Assembly: GCA_946902985.2 (NCBI GenBank)
Contig: OX336399.1
Location: forward strand, 160,022,411-160,086,410
Source of the DNA: Meconema thalassinum
Taxonomy: Eukaryota; Arthropoda; Insecta; Orthoptera; Tettigoniidae
DNA: 64,000 nt
Reading direction: 5' to 3'
The notes below the pieces were generated by a model. The model worked only from the letters and a program-made list of their open reading frames with translations. It did not search any database and was not told the origin of the DNA. Positions 31,656 to 43,430 of this stretch are shown one piece after another. The stretch's first letter is position 1; each line of letters starts with the position of its first letter. The position numbers and the translations under genes were made by a program.

Positions 31656-31657
<2 letters not shown>

Positions 31658-31770
31658 ATAAACCAATAACCTAGATGTTAGGCCCCTTAAAACAAGAATA
31701 ATCATCACCACTGATAAACAATCTCAATAACAAGATTAAAGAAAAACAAGATATTCAGTTAAGAACATAT

Positions 31771-32384
31771 AGCCTACTTTCTCCTAAATGCATGGGTATT
31801 GTTATAACTCTTTGTCCTTTTCAATGAGTACAATTGAATGTTGGTTGTAGTAGCTTCTTGAAATACAATGTGCTATAGGGATATTAAACATGAATATGAG
31901 GTGCCCTTTGCTAGTACTACCTCTGTACCAAATTTCGTTCCATTAGGTTTCACCATGTTCGAATTAATAGAGGGAGTCTATTTTCACACAAAGATGGCCG
32001 CCATCCGCAAACTATCAGGCTGATGACCTATTAGTTTGGTCAAAGGATGCTCCCCCCATAAAGGTATGTTGTTGCAAAATTTGGTCGAGATCGGATGATT
32101 AGGTTAGTCATAATTTGATTTTAGCTTTGAACATTTGTTTGGCCGCCATTACGTTTCCGTCAAGATGGCGGCGATATAAAACATGACACTGAGGTGTCCT
32201 TTGCTAGTGCTACCTTTGTACCAAATTTCGTTCAATTCGGGTTCGCCGTGTTCGAATTGATAGGGGGGGGGGGGCAGACATTCAGGGTACACACACACAC
32301 ACACACTCACACACACACACTTTTTTCGCCCTGTGTTGATCTCATAAGTCTACTTTCATTTTTTGCAAAAATCGAAAGTAGGCT
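31771..32384. mobile_element. Non-autonomous element with Academ-like terminal hairpin
   Basis: The ends AGCCTACTTTC and GAAAGTAGGCT are inverted. The right terminal 60 bp forms the same hairpin and carries ATGAGATC as the left end of the 16.6 kb element does. The middle holds two copies of an 85-bp segment (31889 and 32181, 292 bp apart) and two GATGGC(C/G)GC motifs. No coding capacity. Confidence 0.6.
32289..32320 (+). repeat. (AC)n microsatellite
   Basis: A CA-rich run, interrupted by one T, next to a poly-G run. Confidence 0.9.
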
Positions 32385-33159
32385 AAAAACTCACTGGTTC
32401 CGTTGCTATGGACACCGTTCGCTGATTGCCATTGACATATCGTTCAGTTTGTCGACAAGGCATAATTCACGTTCTGTCCTTCGAACATAGCAATGCCTAC
32501 CTGACCGGTTCCTACGGCCGCTCTGCGCGGTTATGGAATGCACCGGCAGGGTATGCCAAGAACTTGCCTCTTCGGAGGTTCAGGTCGTTCAGTAAAATAA
32601 AATGTGTGCAAGTAAACTTCTGTACGAGTGATTGTCCCGCTTAATGGATATCCCAATGAAAAATTAATGAACAGATGGAGTGAGTGAACAGGATAATTAA
32701 TGTTTACGACATTATTTCTTATATTGAATATTCTAAATATGTAAATATCTTTGTAAAATATGTAAATATTGCAAATATGTTTAAGCTTTGCCAGTGAAGC
32801 ATGAATTGTGTGTATGGGCCTTTCATACGTGTATGATCTACTGTAAATTATGTTGCTATTATCACCACCATCATTGGTTGACCGACTAAAGATGCTTCTG
32901 TTCAGCTACCCTCACTCTATTTTAAATGCTCTGCAACGCCTCTGACCGCCATTTTGAACGCTCTACGACACCTCTTGGGGGTGTTACCCCTCCGTATAAG
33001 AGCATCCACTCCCCGAGTTTTACACTTAAACCCTTGAATTGCCCTCGGGAAATTAAGGATAGCTTAGGTTAAGTTCAGCAAAGACCGCCATCTTGGAAAT
33101 TTTTGATCACACCTAATTAGTATTAACAAGAATCACCTGACACAGACATAACAAAAAAT
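32385..33159. other. Spacer, nothing recognised
   Basis: No coding or repeat boundary I can name. Confidence 0.4.
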
Positions 33160-34330
33160 CAATATCTAAGAACACACAATTAAGACATTACACCACAGTA
33201 ATCAAACCTGATGCACTACAAGCCTCGGAAACCTTGATCATTGGAGGCAGATGTCTTATCAAAGACGTAGAGAAACAAGAAAAGAAAATATTGAGGAAAA
33301 TGCTTGGTTCAGTCTTCTCAGAACGAATTTGGATTAAACTGAAGTCTCAAGAGTGTACTTATCAGCATGCTGAAAAGGTCACTAACACATTCAGGAAAAG
33401 GCGATCGAAGTTTAACGGCCACATTATCAGAATGAACAATGCAATGACAGGCTCTCCAAAAGGATTCTCAACCTTACTTTCTCAATTAAAGCAAATAACT
33501 GGCTTAATTAAACATTTAATGCAGCCAAGTCGCCATAGGTTTACGAAAATACTATTTATATAAACTTGATGTATTTGTGTCTAAGATCTTTTATGAGGAA
33601 GGATTATCTTGCCAGGTGATAAACTAATCTGGATCTTGTTTTTGAAACTCCAATTGCTTTCTTAATGTATACTGCTTTCACGCTTTCTAATGTGGAGAGG
33701 TTTTTCATTGAGAGATACGGCCAGATAATTTCTAAGCCATACGTCAATATTGGCAGTATTTTTGCTTTAAATAGACACATTGCTGTCTCTAATCTGAGGG
33801 ATCTTATATAACTTATTCCATACATAGCCATTATTGCATGTGTAGCTTCTTCTAATACATGTTTTGTGAAACACTTAGCGGTTGTTTGAAATGTGACTCC
33901 TGAAATCTGCAGTGATCTTTAGTTGCTGTCCTTGTATGTAGATTTTTGCTGTTGCAGGAACTTTTCCTCCATTCCGGAATACCATCATTTCTGTTTTTGG
34001 AACATTTATTTCAAACTCATTTATTCTACATCACTTATTGTTTTTTGTAATATGTTCACGTCTTTTGATGCTATTACTTAGTGGCTTAATAAAATAGAAA
34101 AAGGCCTTCAAGAAATTAGCATTATAAAGGAAATTCTAAACGATCGAATCCAATTCAGAACATTAAATAACAATCATTTCTTTGAGAAAATAACACGACT
34201 GAGAAATCATGGGCTGAAGAACGGAGAAAGATTGTCAGTGCCCAGATGAGAGATTTAGGAGAAAACAAAAAAACGATCATTAGCAAAATAAGTTGTATCG
34301 CGCTCCACAGATGGACATAACTATGTAAAG
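33160..34330 (+). pseudogene. LINE C-terminal relic (WAEERRK-type), interrupted
   Basis: The plus-strand reading from about 33160 gives an ALQASETLIIGGRC stretch, EKKILRKMLGSV and FRKRRSKFNGHIIRMNN. From 34076 it resumes with WLNKIEKGLQEISI and KSWAEERRKIVSAQMRD. This matches the order in 62996-63998. The middle (about 33560-34075) is taken by a LINE fragment on the other strand. Decayed with frame breaks. Confidence 0.75.
33600..34075 (-). pseudogene. LINE RT fragment inserted in another LINE
   Basis: The minus strand reads INEFEINVPKTEMMVF, then after a gap EEATHAIMAMYGISY, an AKILPILTYGLEIIWPYLS stretch and a KKAIGVSKTRSR end. ILPILTYG is the post-RT motif of another non-LTR family. It lacks its catalytic YADD part. 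Confidence 0.75.
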
Positions 34331-34694
34331 TAATAATAATATGATGATGATCCTCCTCCTACACACACCAAAATTCACCTAATTGAGTAACCTCGAATAA
34401 CAGATTTCATCTAACCTGATCCCAGACCCTGTAGAAACAGGATTTCAGTTGACATTAGTTGGCAACGCTGCACCCTTCCTCTCTCGCTCACTGAATACAC
34501 AGTAGTGTTTGCACAGTCGGGTGATTGTCTTCATAGCGAGAGGAACATTCCCTAATTGATTATACAATTAAATGGCAGATGCGTTTCAGACCCCCGCGGA
34601 TCCCTTTAATTTAGTCCTAGGTCGGGATAAGTCTTCGGTTGATGGAAGGGTAAAGTGAATATGCGGAAATAAAACTGGGATTGTTTAATCAGTT
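34331..34694. other. Spacer, nothing recognised
   Basis: No named signal. Confidence 0.4.
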
Positions 34695-35136
34695 ATTTGA
34701 CCGTTGGAAATGAAAGAGCATACCAGCTTGCAGAAACTGCTGCCATGTATAACTTCCGGTGTCGTTTGATAAATCTCCAGTATGTTACGTGAGAAAGATA
34801 AAACAATACACCTTCCATCTGTGGAATCACCTATGGACTTCATCTTCAAAGGGCGCATTTACTAGGATTATATTCTTCCCCAAAGTTTTCGACAGACTCC
34901 AATGCAAAATGCTGACACCAAGCTTTCAGCTTTCACAATTCTTTTCCGGCCGTGGAGAATATAAATTTAACTTCGAACGTTTCAAAATTAAAGTAGAAGA
35001 CAATTACCCTTGCATCTATGGATCATCTCGAAGCATAACTCGCCTCCTATTTGACTGTCCTGCCTTCGAAAGAAAAAGATACAGTCTGAATCACCATTTG
35101 AATTACTGCAATTATGAACTAACAAAACCACTTTGA
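34695..35136 (+). pseudogene. LINE RNase H / C-terminal relic (R1/jockey-like)
   Basis: A short GNERAYQLAETAA stretch matches the RNase H motif GNE.AD.LA. After a frame change it continues as SSSKGAFTRIIFFPKV, FSGRGEYKFNFERF, then CIYGSSRSITRLLFDCPAFE, the Cys/His-type end of R1/jockey ORF2 proteins. No RT domain is upstream. Confidence 0.7.
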
Positions 35137-36094
35137 CATTTTTCAAAAATCTTGTTGTTACAATCATTTTTTCCCATTCACATTTCACACTTCACATCAC
35201 ATTTAATCTAAATTAACTTTTTTCAATTGACCTATATAATATGTTGATAGATATATGAATCGCAGCCAATGGCCATAAGCTTGGCATTTTTGATTGAACG
35301 CCCGAGGGCTCCCAACAAGTTCAATTTCAAGTAGTTCCAACGTTGGCCGTTAGTGTTAGTGAGATTAACATCTGGTAGCCAAAGTTGGAACTTGTAACCT
35401 GTAATTTCTTAAACTACAGCCCTATTATACTTCGATGGAATAGGGTTCCTCTTGTATTAAATATAAATCAAAGTTACGAGATAGTGTGTCTGTATGTCCC
35501 CTATTCGTTCATATACCATTCATCCGAGTGCGATGACATTTGGGTGAGTTGTGTGCACTCCAGGGAAGGTTTCTAGCTACAAATTATGTAACACAAAAGG
35601 GCGAGGGACCAAACAGGAACCCGTAAGTCCCACAGTAGACCAATTGCACAATCTGTATGCTTATGACACCGCAATGCAAGGTGTGAGAATGGCTTGCTAT
35701 TCACGCCACGGTTTTCGGCCGGTGGTTCATTGTTATCTTCCTTTCCGTCTTTGATTGGCATTGCAACGCATGCCGGGAATAGCTAGTATTCAATGAATAA
35801 ATAATCAGTGGTGGTGTGTCAAACTTCGCGGGTCAATCTCAATTTAGGGGATTTGCAAGAAAGTGTGGGTGTGAAAATTTTCTGATAGCCGGTGTCATTG
35901 TGATGGTTGTATTAGTGTGGATATTAGTGGTCGAGGCTAGAAATTGTTCGGAACCAGCCCTGACAGTCAACATTTTGCCGGGAGTAGAATTTCTTTAATG
36001 TTAGGGTGTACAAAGACTTGTTTTCCTGCCTAATGTTATTGAGCACAACTTATGTTGACCGACTGGAAAGCTTTCTTTAATAAAACCTGAGAGA
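35137..36094. other. Spacer, nothing recognised
   Basis: Several short open frames without family resemblance. Confidence 0.4.
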
Positions 36095-36205
36095 GTGAAA
36101 CCGCACTCAGGATAGCCGCTGTCAGGGGCGGGATTCGAACCTACGGTCTGCATCTGCCCGCGTGGACGTGGTGCACGATTTAACGAGTTCGGCCACGCTG
36201 CGGGG
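36095..36205 (-). repeat. tRNA-derived SINE head
   Basis: The minus strand has a CCGCAGCGTGGCCGAAC... A-box-like start, followed by GTAGGTTCGAATCCCGCCC as B box. No family partner was found in this window. Confidence 0.65.
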
Positions 36206-36989
36206 TGATCATTGTTTTAAGACGTGGAATATTGAGGTAATCTGACTCAATTTATAAATGCACTTCGAGCTCAAAGTTTTCATATTCCCGGTGGTGTATA
36301 CCAATACGAATAGAATGCAGATAATATGGTAATCTCCGTATCGTACTGGAATGTTCGCAAGGAAACTCGTGTTAGCTAAACTGATAAAAAAAAAAAGCGT
36401 TCGCTTTCTTTGGAGTCCCGTAATGGTTGTGTAACATCAAACAGGTTGTGTGTCTGCTTCACTTTCCGCGAACTAGTGGGCGGTGCACGGCGTTGTTGTA
36501 TCCTGAGTCACCAGACAGAGCGCGCTTTACCGGCGTTTCCATCTTCACATTCATACAGGTGAATCTGTCATCCTGTCAAATGATTACATTGCATAAGGAG
36601 TGCGTATAGTCTGTATGATGAGAGAATAACGCTGACAGCCGTCAAAGCTAGCACGTGGGAAATGCCACTGTGACAGGTTATCTCAACCTCTGTTGATGTA
36701 CGTATAACACAAGAACCGCTGAACCGATTTATATGCAGTTTTCGCTGGTAACTAATACATACATGTTCTATCATGTGAAAGAATAAGTGAATACACTTGA
36801 CTAAGTACACGTGATAATATTGACAGTGAGTAACAAATCACACCACGAAAGGACATTTGTTCGCCGTTGTTCGAAGATCTGTGACAAATGGGCTTTAATT
36901 TGACGTTAGTAAAAATAATTTTGCGAAAATAACATATCGAAATAGTTTCATTATACAATCATCCATTCCAGTTTTCCTGCTAGGGCCGG
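36206..36989. other. Spacer, nothing recognised
   Basis: No named signal. Confidence 0.4.
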
Positions 36990-37410
36990 AGCAAATGCAC
37001 CCCTCGACTTTACTCTGTCAACAATCCTTCCTCAACCACTGAACTCCACTCCACGTTCCGTTCTCTCACACTGTCCTTCACCAAATCCATCCACCGTGCT
37101 GTAGGTCTTCCTCGTCCCCCATCACTTGCTTCGGCATTCTTTCATCATTCATCCTTTTCACATGTCCATTCCATTTGTCTGTTCTGCTCCAGCTTATCAT
37201 TCAGCTTCTGTACATTCACTTCCTTTGAATGTCTTCATTCCTCACTCTCTCTCCTAGTCTTCTGTACCATACTCCTCAGGAATTTCATTTCGGCTGCCAG
37301 AATTCTACTTTCATCTCCCTCGTCATCGGCAAAGTTTCTGCCCCATACGTCTTCATTGGTAAGTAATAGGTCTTGTACATCACTTTTGCCTTCAGTGGTA
37401 TGTCTTTATG
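36990..37410 (-). pseudogene. LINE C-terminal relic
   Basis: The minus strand reads DIPLKAKVMYKTYYLPMKTY followed by GAETLPMTREM, then after a break WNGHVKRMNDERMPKQVM. This is the usual G.E.W-like and GHV.RM series of non-LTR ORF2 ends. Multiple stops. Confidence 0.75.
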
Positions 37411-37414
37411 TCAA

Positions 37415-37450
37415 GGGGCAGATGACCTTGTAGTTCCTCCCCCTTAAAAC
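37415..37450 (+). repeat. SINE/LINE 3' tail
   Basis: AAGGGGCAGATGACCTTGTA plus CCCTTAAAACAACAA, like the tail at 2747-2780. Confidence 0.6.
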
Positions 37451-37661
37451 AACAATATTAACTTTATCCCAAATTAAACTCCGAACCTGATGATAGAAAA
37501 CACTCCTACACATACATATACCATTTAGATATGTAATTTTCGCAAAATTATTTTTATTTACATCAAATTAGTTACATCTGTAACTATGTAAATATCATAG
37601 AAAACCTAAGTAAAATATTATAAACAAAGCTTTTCTCGTAATTACATAATTTTTAACATCG

Positions 37662-37695
37662 CTGAAGAAAGCCATAATATGGCCGAAACTGGTAC
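37662..37695 (+). ncRNA. Hammerhead-like core, variant
   Basis: CTGAAGA, a GCCATA/TATGGC 6-bp stem, then GAAAC and TGGTAC. CTGAAGA replaces CTGATGA, so catalysis is unlikely. Confidence 0.4.
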
Positions 37696-37924
37696 ATTTC
37701 ATTAATTATATTAATTTATTTTTGACTAAGATGTAATACATTTATTAAATACCCATTGGTACTCATTTAGGTTAAAGGATTACATCACTTAAAAGAAAGG
37801 CGTTCATACATTTTGAAGAAATACGATTAACCATCAACAATTTATTTAATAATTTTTTTCTTCTTCTTTTTCATTCGAATTGAGCTTCTATGGACTACGG
37901 AGTAACAATCAAAATCAATATTTC

Positions 37925-38345
37925 GTTCTAGATCGTCTGCCAGCTTTTATGTCCTGAGCCCATCACTCAGCGCCTTATTCCGATCTTCTGAAAGAGGTCC
38001 CCTGCCTTAAATCCCTGGTAATTTTTGATTAGGTGTCTGAATTCACACCTAATCATATTTTTACAGTCCGGAATACCAATTTCTATAAGGTCTTTGTTAC
38101 ATTCTTCGAACCATGCCAATCTTTTCCTCTTTGGTTTTACGAAATTCCAAATTTTCTTAGTTAGACGATCGTTGGACATTCTATGTGTTCATAGAACAAC
38201 CACCTTTTCCTTCTTATTGTTGACGTGACTGGTTCTATCTTTCTATATAACTCTTCGTTTGACTTCAAACGTAAGTGTCAGTCATCCCATATGTTGCCTA
38301 AAATTTGTCTCAATACCCTGCGTTCTGTTTTGACTAACTGGTCGA
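37925..38345 (-). pseudogene. LINE C-terminal relic (WTEERK-type)
   Basis: The minus strand reads TERRVLRQILGNIWDD, then SNEELYRKIEPVTSTIRRKR, LTKKIWNFVKPKRKR and a FEECNKDLIEIGI stretch. The layout equals the family at 62996-63998. Stops after IWDD. Confidence 0.8.
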
Positions 38346-39487
38346 CTGCTTTCGACCAAAATATTATGTGTACTCGAGTTTGAAGGCTGTTTGTGAAGTA
38401 ACCAATACACCTACATAATATCCAATAACATCATCATTTTCGTCGTTCTATTTTACGTTAGTTCATGTAGGCTTGACATTTTTAATTTATATTTTTTTTA
38501 TCGTGGTTGGAACACAAAAAGTGCCAGTTTTTAAGCGTGTTTCAACCACGCGTCACATTTAAGAATTATCTCACAAACCCGTCATCAGATCGAATCTAAA
38601 TTTTAACACGATATACATTGGAATGTTGTATAACGGGTTTATTAATTTCAAAATTTTGTGTGTCCAAGAAACGAAGTTATCATTTTTGTAACGTAACTTT
38701 TTCTTGGCACGGGGTGGAAAATGTAGTGCTTGGTCGCGTTTTAATCCTTATGCATCAAAACGTTATGCTGTATGACTGTGAAATACGTAAATTAATTCAC
38801 TTATTTTATATCGGTTTGCATTTGTACGTCGAAATAACACATGGTTCACCAGCTAGCCGCTCCGGGAAAAGCAGTACAGCGTTGCTGAGATGGAGCCCAT
38901 CACTTCCGAGTGATGCGCGCCATGATGCGTGATTGGCTCCATTTCGGCAACGCTGTACACTTTCCCCGGAGCGGCTAGCTGGTGAACTATGTCTTATTTC
39001 CACCTACAAATACCAACTGATATAAAGTAAGTGAATTAATTTACGTATTTCATAGTTATATAGCATAACTTTTCGATGTATAAGGATTACAACGCGACCA
39101 AGAACTACAATTTCCAACCACCCCGAGCCGAGAAAACGTTACCTTACAAAAATGATAACAACTTTGTTTCTTGAACACACAACATTTTGAAATTAATAAA
39201 CCAGTTATACAACATTCCAATGTATATTGTGGAAAATTTGGATTCGATCTGATGACGGGTTTGTGAGATAATAATTCTTAAATGTGACGCATGGTTGAAA
39301 CACGCTTAAAAACGGGCACTTTTTTGTGTTCCAACTGCGATAAAAAATATTAAAATATAAAATTCCAAACCTACATGAACTAACGTAACTAACAATAGAA
39401 CGACGAAAATGATGATGATATTGGATTTTATTGGTTACTTCACAAACAACCTTCAAACTCGAGTATACATAATATTTTGGTCGACAG
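38345..39487. repeat. 1.14 kb foldback (inverted arms about 560 bp)
   Basis: The left arm 38345-38920 is reverse-complementary to 38932-39487, about 90% by eye, with landmarks TTTCAACCACGCGTCACATT and CACCAGCTAGCCGCTCCGG (left) against their complements. The loop is about 10-40 bp near 38925. The outer ends are CGACCAAAATATT and its complement. No coding capacity. The arms differ at many positions, so this is not a simple assembly palindrome. Confidence 0.88.
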
Positions 39488-39789
39488 TAGTCCCCGTCTG
39501 TTCATAGTATAAATAGCCTAGACTTTCCGGTGTTAAGTACCTATCATTCCTGGCGCATGTTTTAGGTCTTTCACGGCGTATTCAAATATCCCTTAATTCT
39601 TGAAACTTCCGGTACGCTACCTTTTCCGGGGCTCTGTGAAACTTACTAGCATTTTATTGCTGAAGAAATGAAGCTACTGAAGGAGAAATCAAGAGCAGAG
39701 GAGCTGAGGGCCCATACGTATCAACGGGAGGGATATTAATGTGTGAATTTAGGCATTTCTTGCTCTTTGGTTTCACGAAATTCCAAATT

Positions 39790-40075
39790 AGGGAGATTTT
39801 ATTAAAAAGCCACCTATTGCAATTGTTACCATGTTAATATTCTACGGATAAGGGCCAAAAACTTATCACAGTCAAGTTTTTTGACAGCATCAACCATTGG
39901 CCAAAGGGGTGGGAAACGTGGAGTTTTGAGAGAGAAAAAATCATACCTTCGTTAATAGGCACAATATCAAAACAGTTTAAACTGGTCAGTGATCCTCTAA
40001 ACATTACTGGAGCTTTTATCTGAAGGAATTTTTGATAATGACTCTTCCTTACGCCAAGGGATGAACAAATGTTTG
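39790..40075. repeat. Dispersed repeat H, copy 2
   Basis: Matches 26385-26620 over CCATTGGCCAAAGGGGTGGG and AATAGGCACAATATCAAAAC. Confidence 0.6.
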
Positions 40076-40555
40076 ACATGTCGAACTTTTGTAGGTATAG
40101 GGTACATCAATTGGCAAATTTAGTGAATTCCAACATTTTTCTTTGCCCGGTGAAACCTACCTCCGTGCTCCGGCGTGCCGAGAGTGTTTTTTTGACATGG
40201 ATTTGTTTTAGGGCAGGGGGTCTCGCCGTGATAAACGTGGACAATATGGTTATTCCATGGTTCCCATGGTTACAAGTGTTTATGTAGGCCTATGTATTTC
40301 AGTTCAGTATACATCTATAAGTGTTGCTATAAGAGCATCTTACTATTATTGAAAGTTGGTACGCCTATCGGTCGAGAAGTAACTCGTAGTGATGGACGAA
40401 CAGTCTTTATATATTAGTAATTATAATTCGTTCAATTTTTTTTTCTTCTAGCTTCCTCGAGTGACTTTTTAAAATTTGCAAATCAGTGTTTCCAACATTA
40501 AATTTTGTCAGCAAAAAATCTCTAAATCGTTACTAAATTCATATTCCTTCAAAGG

Positions 40556-40973
40556 TGTAGTTCCCTCAGTATGCCTTCCTTCGGAGGGGTAGTAAATACA
40601 GTCGTCCCATGTCATCGATTCATGGCATGAAAAAGAACTTTCTACTAACAACACTTGAGTGAAGCCATAATTTGTAGGTCAGAATTGATAACGCTATATT
40701 AGTTTCAACGTTCGCTGCCAGGTGCTGACTGCGATGGCATCTAGTAGCAAAGTCCGCAAGCTAGGTGTCGTGGACGGTAGCATTTGTAGCAAAAGTAGGT
40801 GCTATTTGAAATTATCGTCTGCAGTACTTAAAAACAGATAACACGCATTAATACAGTCATCACAATTAACACGAGTTATCAGATAGGTTCTACACACACC
40901 CACAGTACACGGGGCTACGTGACTGCGTTGTCGCAGCCCCTAAACTGAGGAACCAACCAACCAAAGGTGTTGT
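40556..40973 (+). repeat. SINE family C, copy 3 (5'-truncated)
   Basis: Starts at the CCCTCAGTATGCCTTCC body and ends ACCAACCAACCAAAGG. No tRNA-like head. Confidence 0.85.
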
Positions 40974-41079
40974 TTTAAGTGTACTAGGTCTAGATGGTTA
41001 CCAAGGCGACAAGGCTCTGAAAATGAGCATTTAGTAGTCGTATTTTACCTCAATAATAATAATAATAATATTAAGATAT

Positions 41080-41810
41080 TCATTTGGAATAATGACATCG
41101 TCCATACTGATATAGAACAGATAGGCCTATGTGTAGGAAAATACGAACATTGTTGACCAAACATAGAGTACACTGCTTCAAATACTGAATTAGCAAATAT
41201 TTGACCGTAACATCTCTACATAGTCCCCGATTCTTGGATGTAACGAGTAATCTTGAGAACCACTGGATGGATTTTGATGCGGTTTTCATCACTCTGTATG
41301 GGATATCTCGAGGAAAGTTTCTGTAGAAAAAACATTCAATTATGACCAAAGGAAGGCGAGCAGTAACGATTTCAGTGAATTTGAGTAGAATAAAAATCTG
41401 GCGTCCGTGAGCCTTTAAGCTTACGCTGGGTAAACCGTTGAACATGTCTATATACTATGAGTGTAAGAATTGTTCAGCATGAAAAGTTCTACAAAAAGTC
41501 TGCGACAGCATAATATCTCTATAATACATCGCCCACTATGAGTGTTTTTACGTTTTAATTTCTTCCAACAATCCCCATTCAGTGGAAATTTGAATTATTA
41601 GCTTCGGAGCGAGCCTATCACCCCAGCTTCGTCCAGCATCAAACTGTTGAGTCTTCAGAGAGGAGTATATGTGTTTGTAGTTTCGCTGTTCACCCCGGCT
41701 TTTCTGAATTGCGTCTGGGACCTGCCGTCCGTGCGCCTTTTATGCTTATGCTGGGTAAACCGTTACAGATACTGGGCGAACCCGTGGTGGGTTGCTATTT
41801 GATAATAAAA
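41080..41810 (-). repeat. Two tandem units of dispersed repeat F
   Basis: Two minus-strand copies abut near 41450. Both carry the TTTACCCAGCGTAAGC edge in complement; the 41451-41810 unit matches 10971-11300 over its full length. Confidence 0.65.
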
Positions 41811-42532
41811 ATACTTCATTTGAAAGACGAATAATAATTACATGATTAGGTGTTTCTCTGTGTAGTGCAGGAACTTCTAGGTTTCTTTTTAGAATACATG
41901 AAATGCGAATGAGATTGGGACTTTGGTGAAAAGCCACATTTTCTCTATCCTTTGCTAACAGAGAAATGGACAAATAAACCATTCATCAAGAGATTGCGCC
42001 AGGCCAAGAGTGCTACTGTGTGTGCATAATTTGTTATTGGTGTTTTATTTTTTTCAATCGAGGGGCTCTTTATACTTCGATTAAAAGGGTTCAGAGAAGT
42101 GTGCTAATCCATAACAAACTGATAAACATATAAACTGAGGGTATGTTCGGTCAAAGTAAATACAGCTCATCCGGGATAAATGCTAAGTTTCTGAAAATTT
42201 ACAATGTTCAGACAGATTATGGAGATTTTCAGGGATCAGTTCGCAACATATCGATGATGGGATGGAAATATTAGGTAAGTAATTTTGTAATGAAGAACCG
42301 CAATCCCGTTTGGCATGTGGCCGGATCATTAAATATGTAATGTCGTTACGGGCTACTTACTGAATTAAAGCCCACTCTCGCATCATGGCATGTGACTGGA
42401 CACTGTAATGTACTGCCGTAATTAATCATAGAGAGACAAGGGCAATAGCCTCGAGTCGTCGTCCTCAGTGACAAACCCCTTCGGTTAATGAGCCATGTTC
42501 AACTACTTACTGAAGTTTAAGATTCAGATGAA
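41811..42532. other. Spacer, nothing recognised
   Basis: No named signal. Confidence 0.4.
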
Positions 42533-42779
42533 CTACGGCGTAGAGTTGGTAATTTTAATCGATTAATGTCGGTTATCTAACTATCTATTAATCGAACAGA
42601 AACTACTAAATGCTACAAAGAGCATTTAATCGATTGGTCGTTTAATCAATGGGTTGATCGAATAATTTTGTCGATTAATGGATGTACATCACTCCTTTCA
42701 CTACGCTCTCATAGAAGCAAAACCGATATTCAATTAATTAAAATATATTGTGGGTATTATACCTTTTTTTAATAATATA

Positions 42780-43430
42780 CAGGGTAATTATCTATGTGCG
42801 CCCCGATAAACACGGCAAGCTAAGCCGGCTCTGACTGGCGCAGATGGCGGGCGCGCGTACCCGGTTCAGCTGGTGGTTAGCGCGCACTTTTACACTTTTA
42901 CCAAACATTTTCAATAATGTGTACTAAGTGTGCCCATAGGCGATGCTGAAAATGTCCTCCCTTTCTTGTAACACACACCTGACATCTTCTGATGAAAGAA
43001 AGTCTGTCAACTCTTTTATTATTAACGGAGCTTGTTTTCTTGAATCGTTTAGCGAGCCTCCTAATTGTACCGGCATTAGGCAGAGGTCTTCCTGGAAACT
43101 TGATTAGAAATTTTCGTCTCATTTCAGAACAAGATTTTCTGCTTTTCATACACGAATTATGGATATTACACACGTTAGCGCAATGTGAATTGGTGTCTAG
43201 GCATGACCAACAATCACAGTAATCACAATACTCACTAAACGTGCAACACTAACGTCTAAGCTTTGCAGATACACGTCCATATGAAGGACAAAACACGTGT
43301 GAACTGACGATATGAGTCAGCGGAGCGCGCCTACCACCAGCTGAACCGTGTACGCGCGCCTGCGATCTGCGCCAGTCACAGCCGGTTTAGCTTGCCGTGT
43401 TTATCGGGGCGCACATAGATAATGACCCTG
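42780..43430. mobile_element. Mariner-like deletion derivative (TIR about 105 bp)
   Basis: TA flanks both sides (42778-42779 and 43431-43432). The ends CAGGGTAATTATCTATGTGC and CAGGGTCATTATCTATGTGC (complement) lead into inverted repeats of about 105 bp. On the minus strand a 91-codon frame joins an N-terminal HTH-like GTIRRLAKRFKKTSSV to a C-terminal GGHFQH... end, so the catalytic core is deleted. Confidence 0.85.
42898..43173 (-). pseudogene. Internally deleted mariner transposase frame
   Basis: The frame contains KFLIKFPGRPLPNAGTIRRL, the HTH region of mariner-type transposases, and then VTRKGGHFQHRLW, a typical C-terminal stretch. The DDE catalytic domain is absent. It could at most be a DNA-binding peptide; nothing supports expression. 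Confidence 0.75.

Noticed and set aside
37485..37510. CTGATGATAGAAAAC as another hammerhead
   Set aside because: There is no room for stem II between the two boxes.
38345..39487. The foldback as an assembly artefact
   Set aside because: The arms differ by many scattered substitutions and small indels, unlike a false palindrome from a chimeric read.
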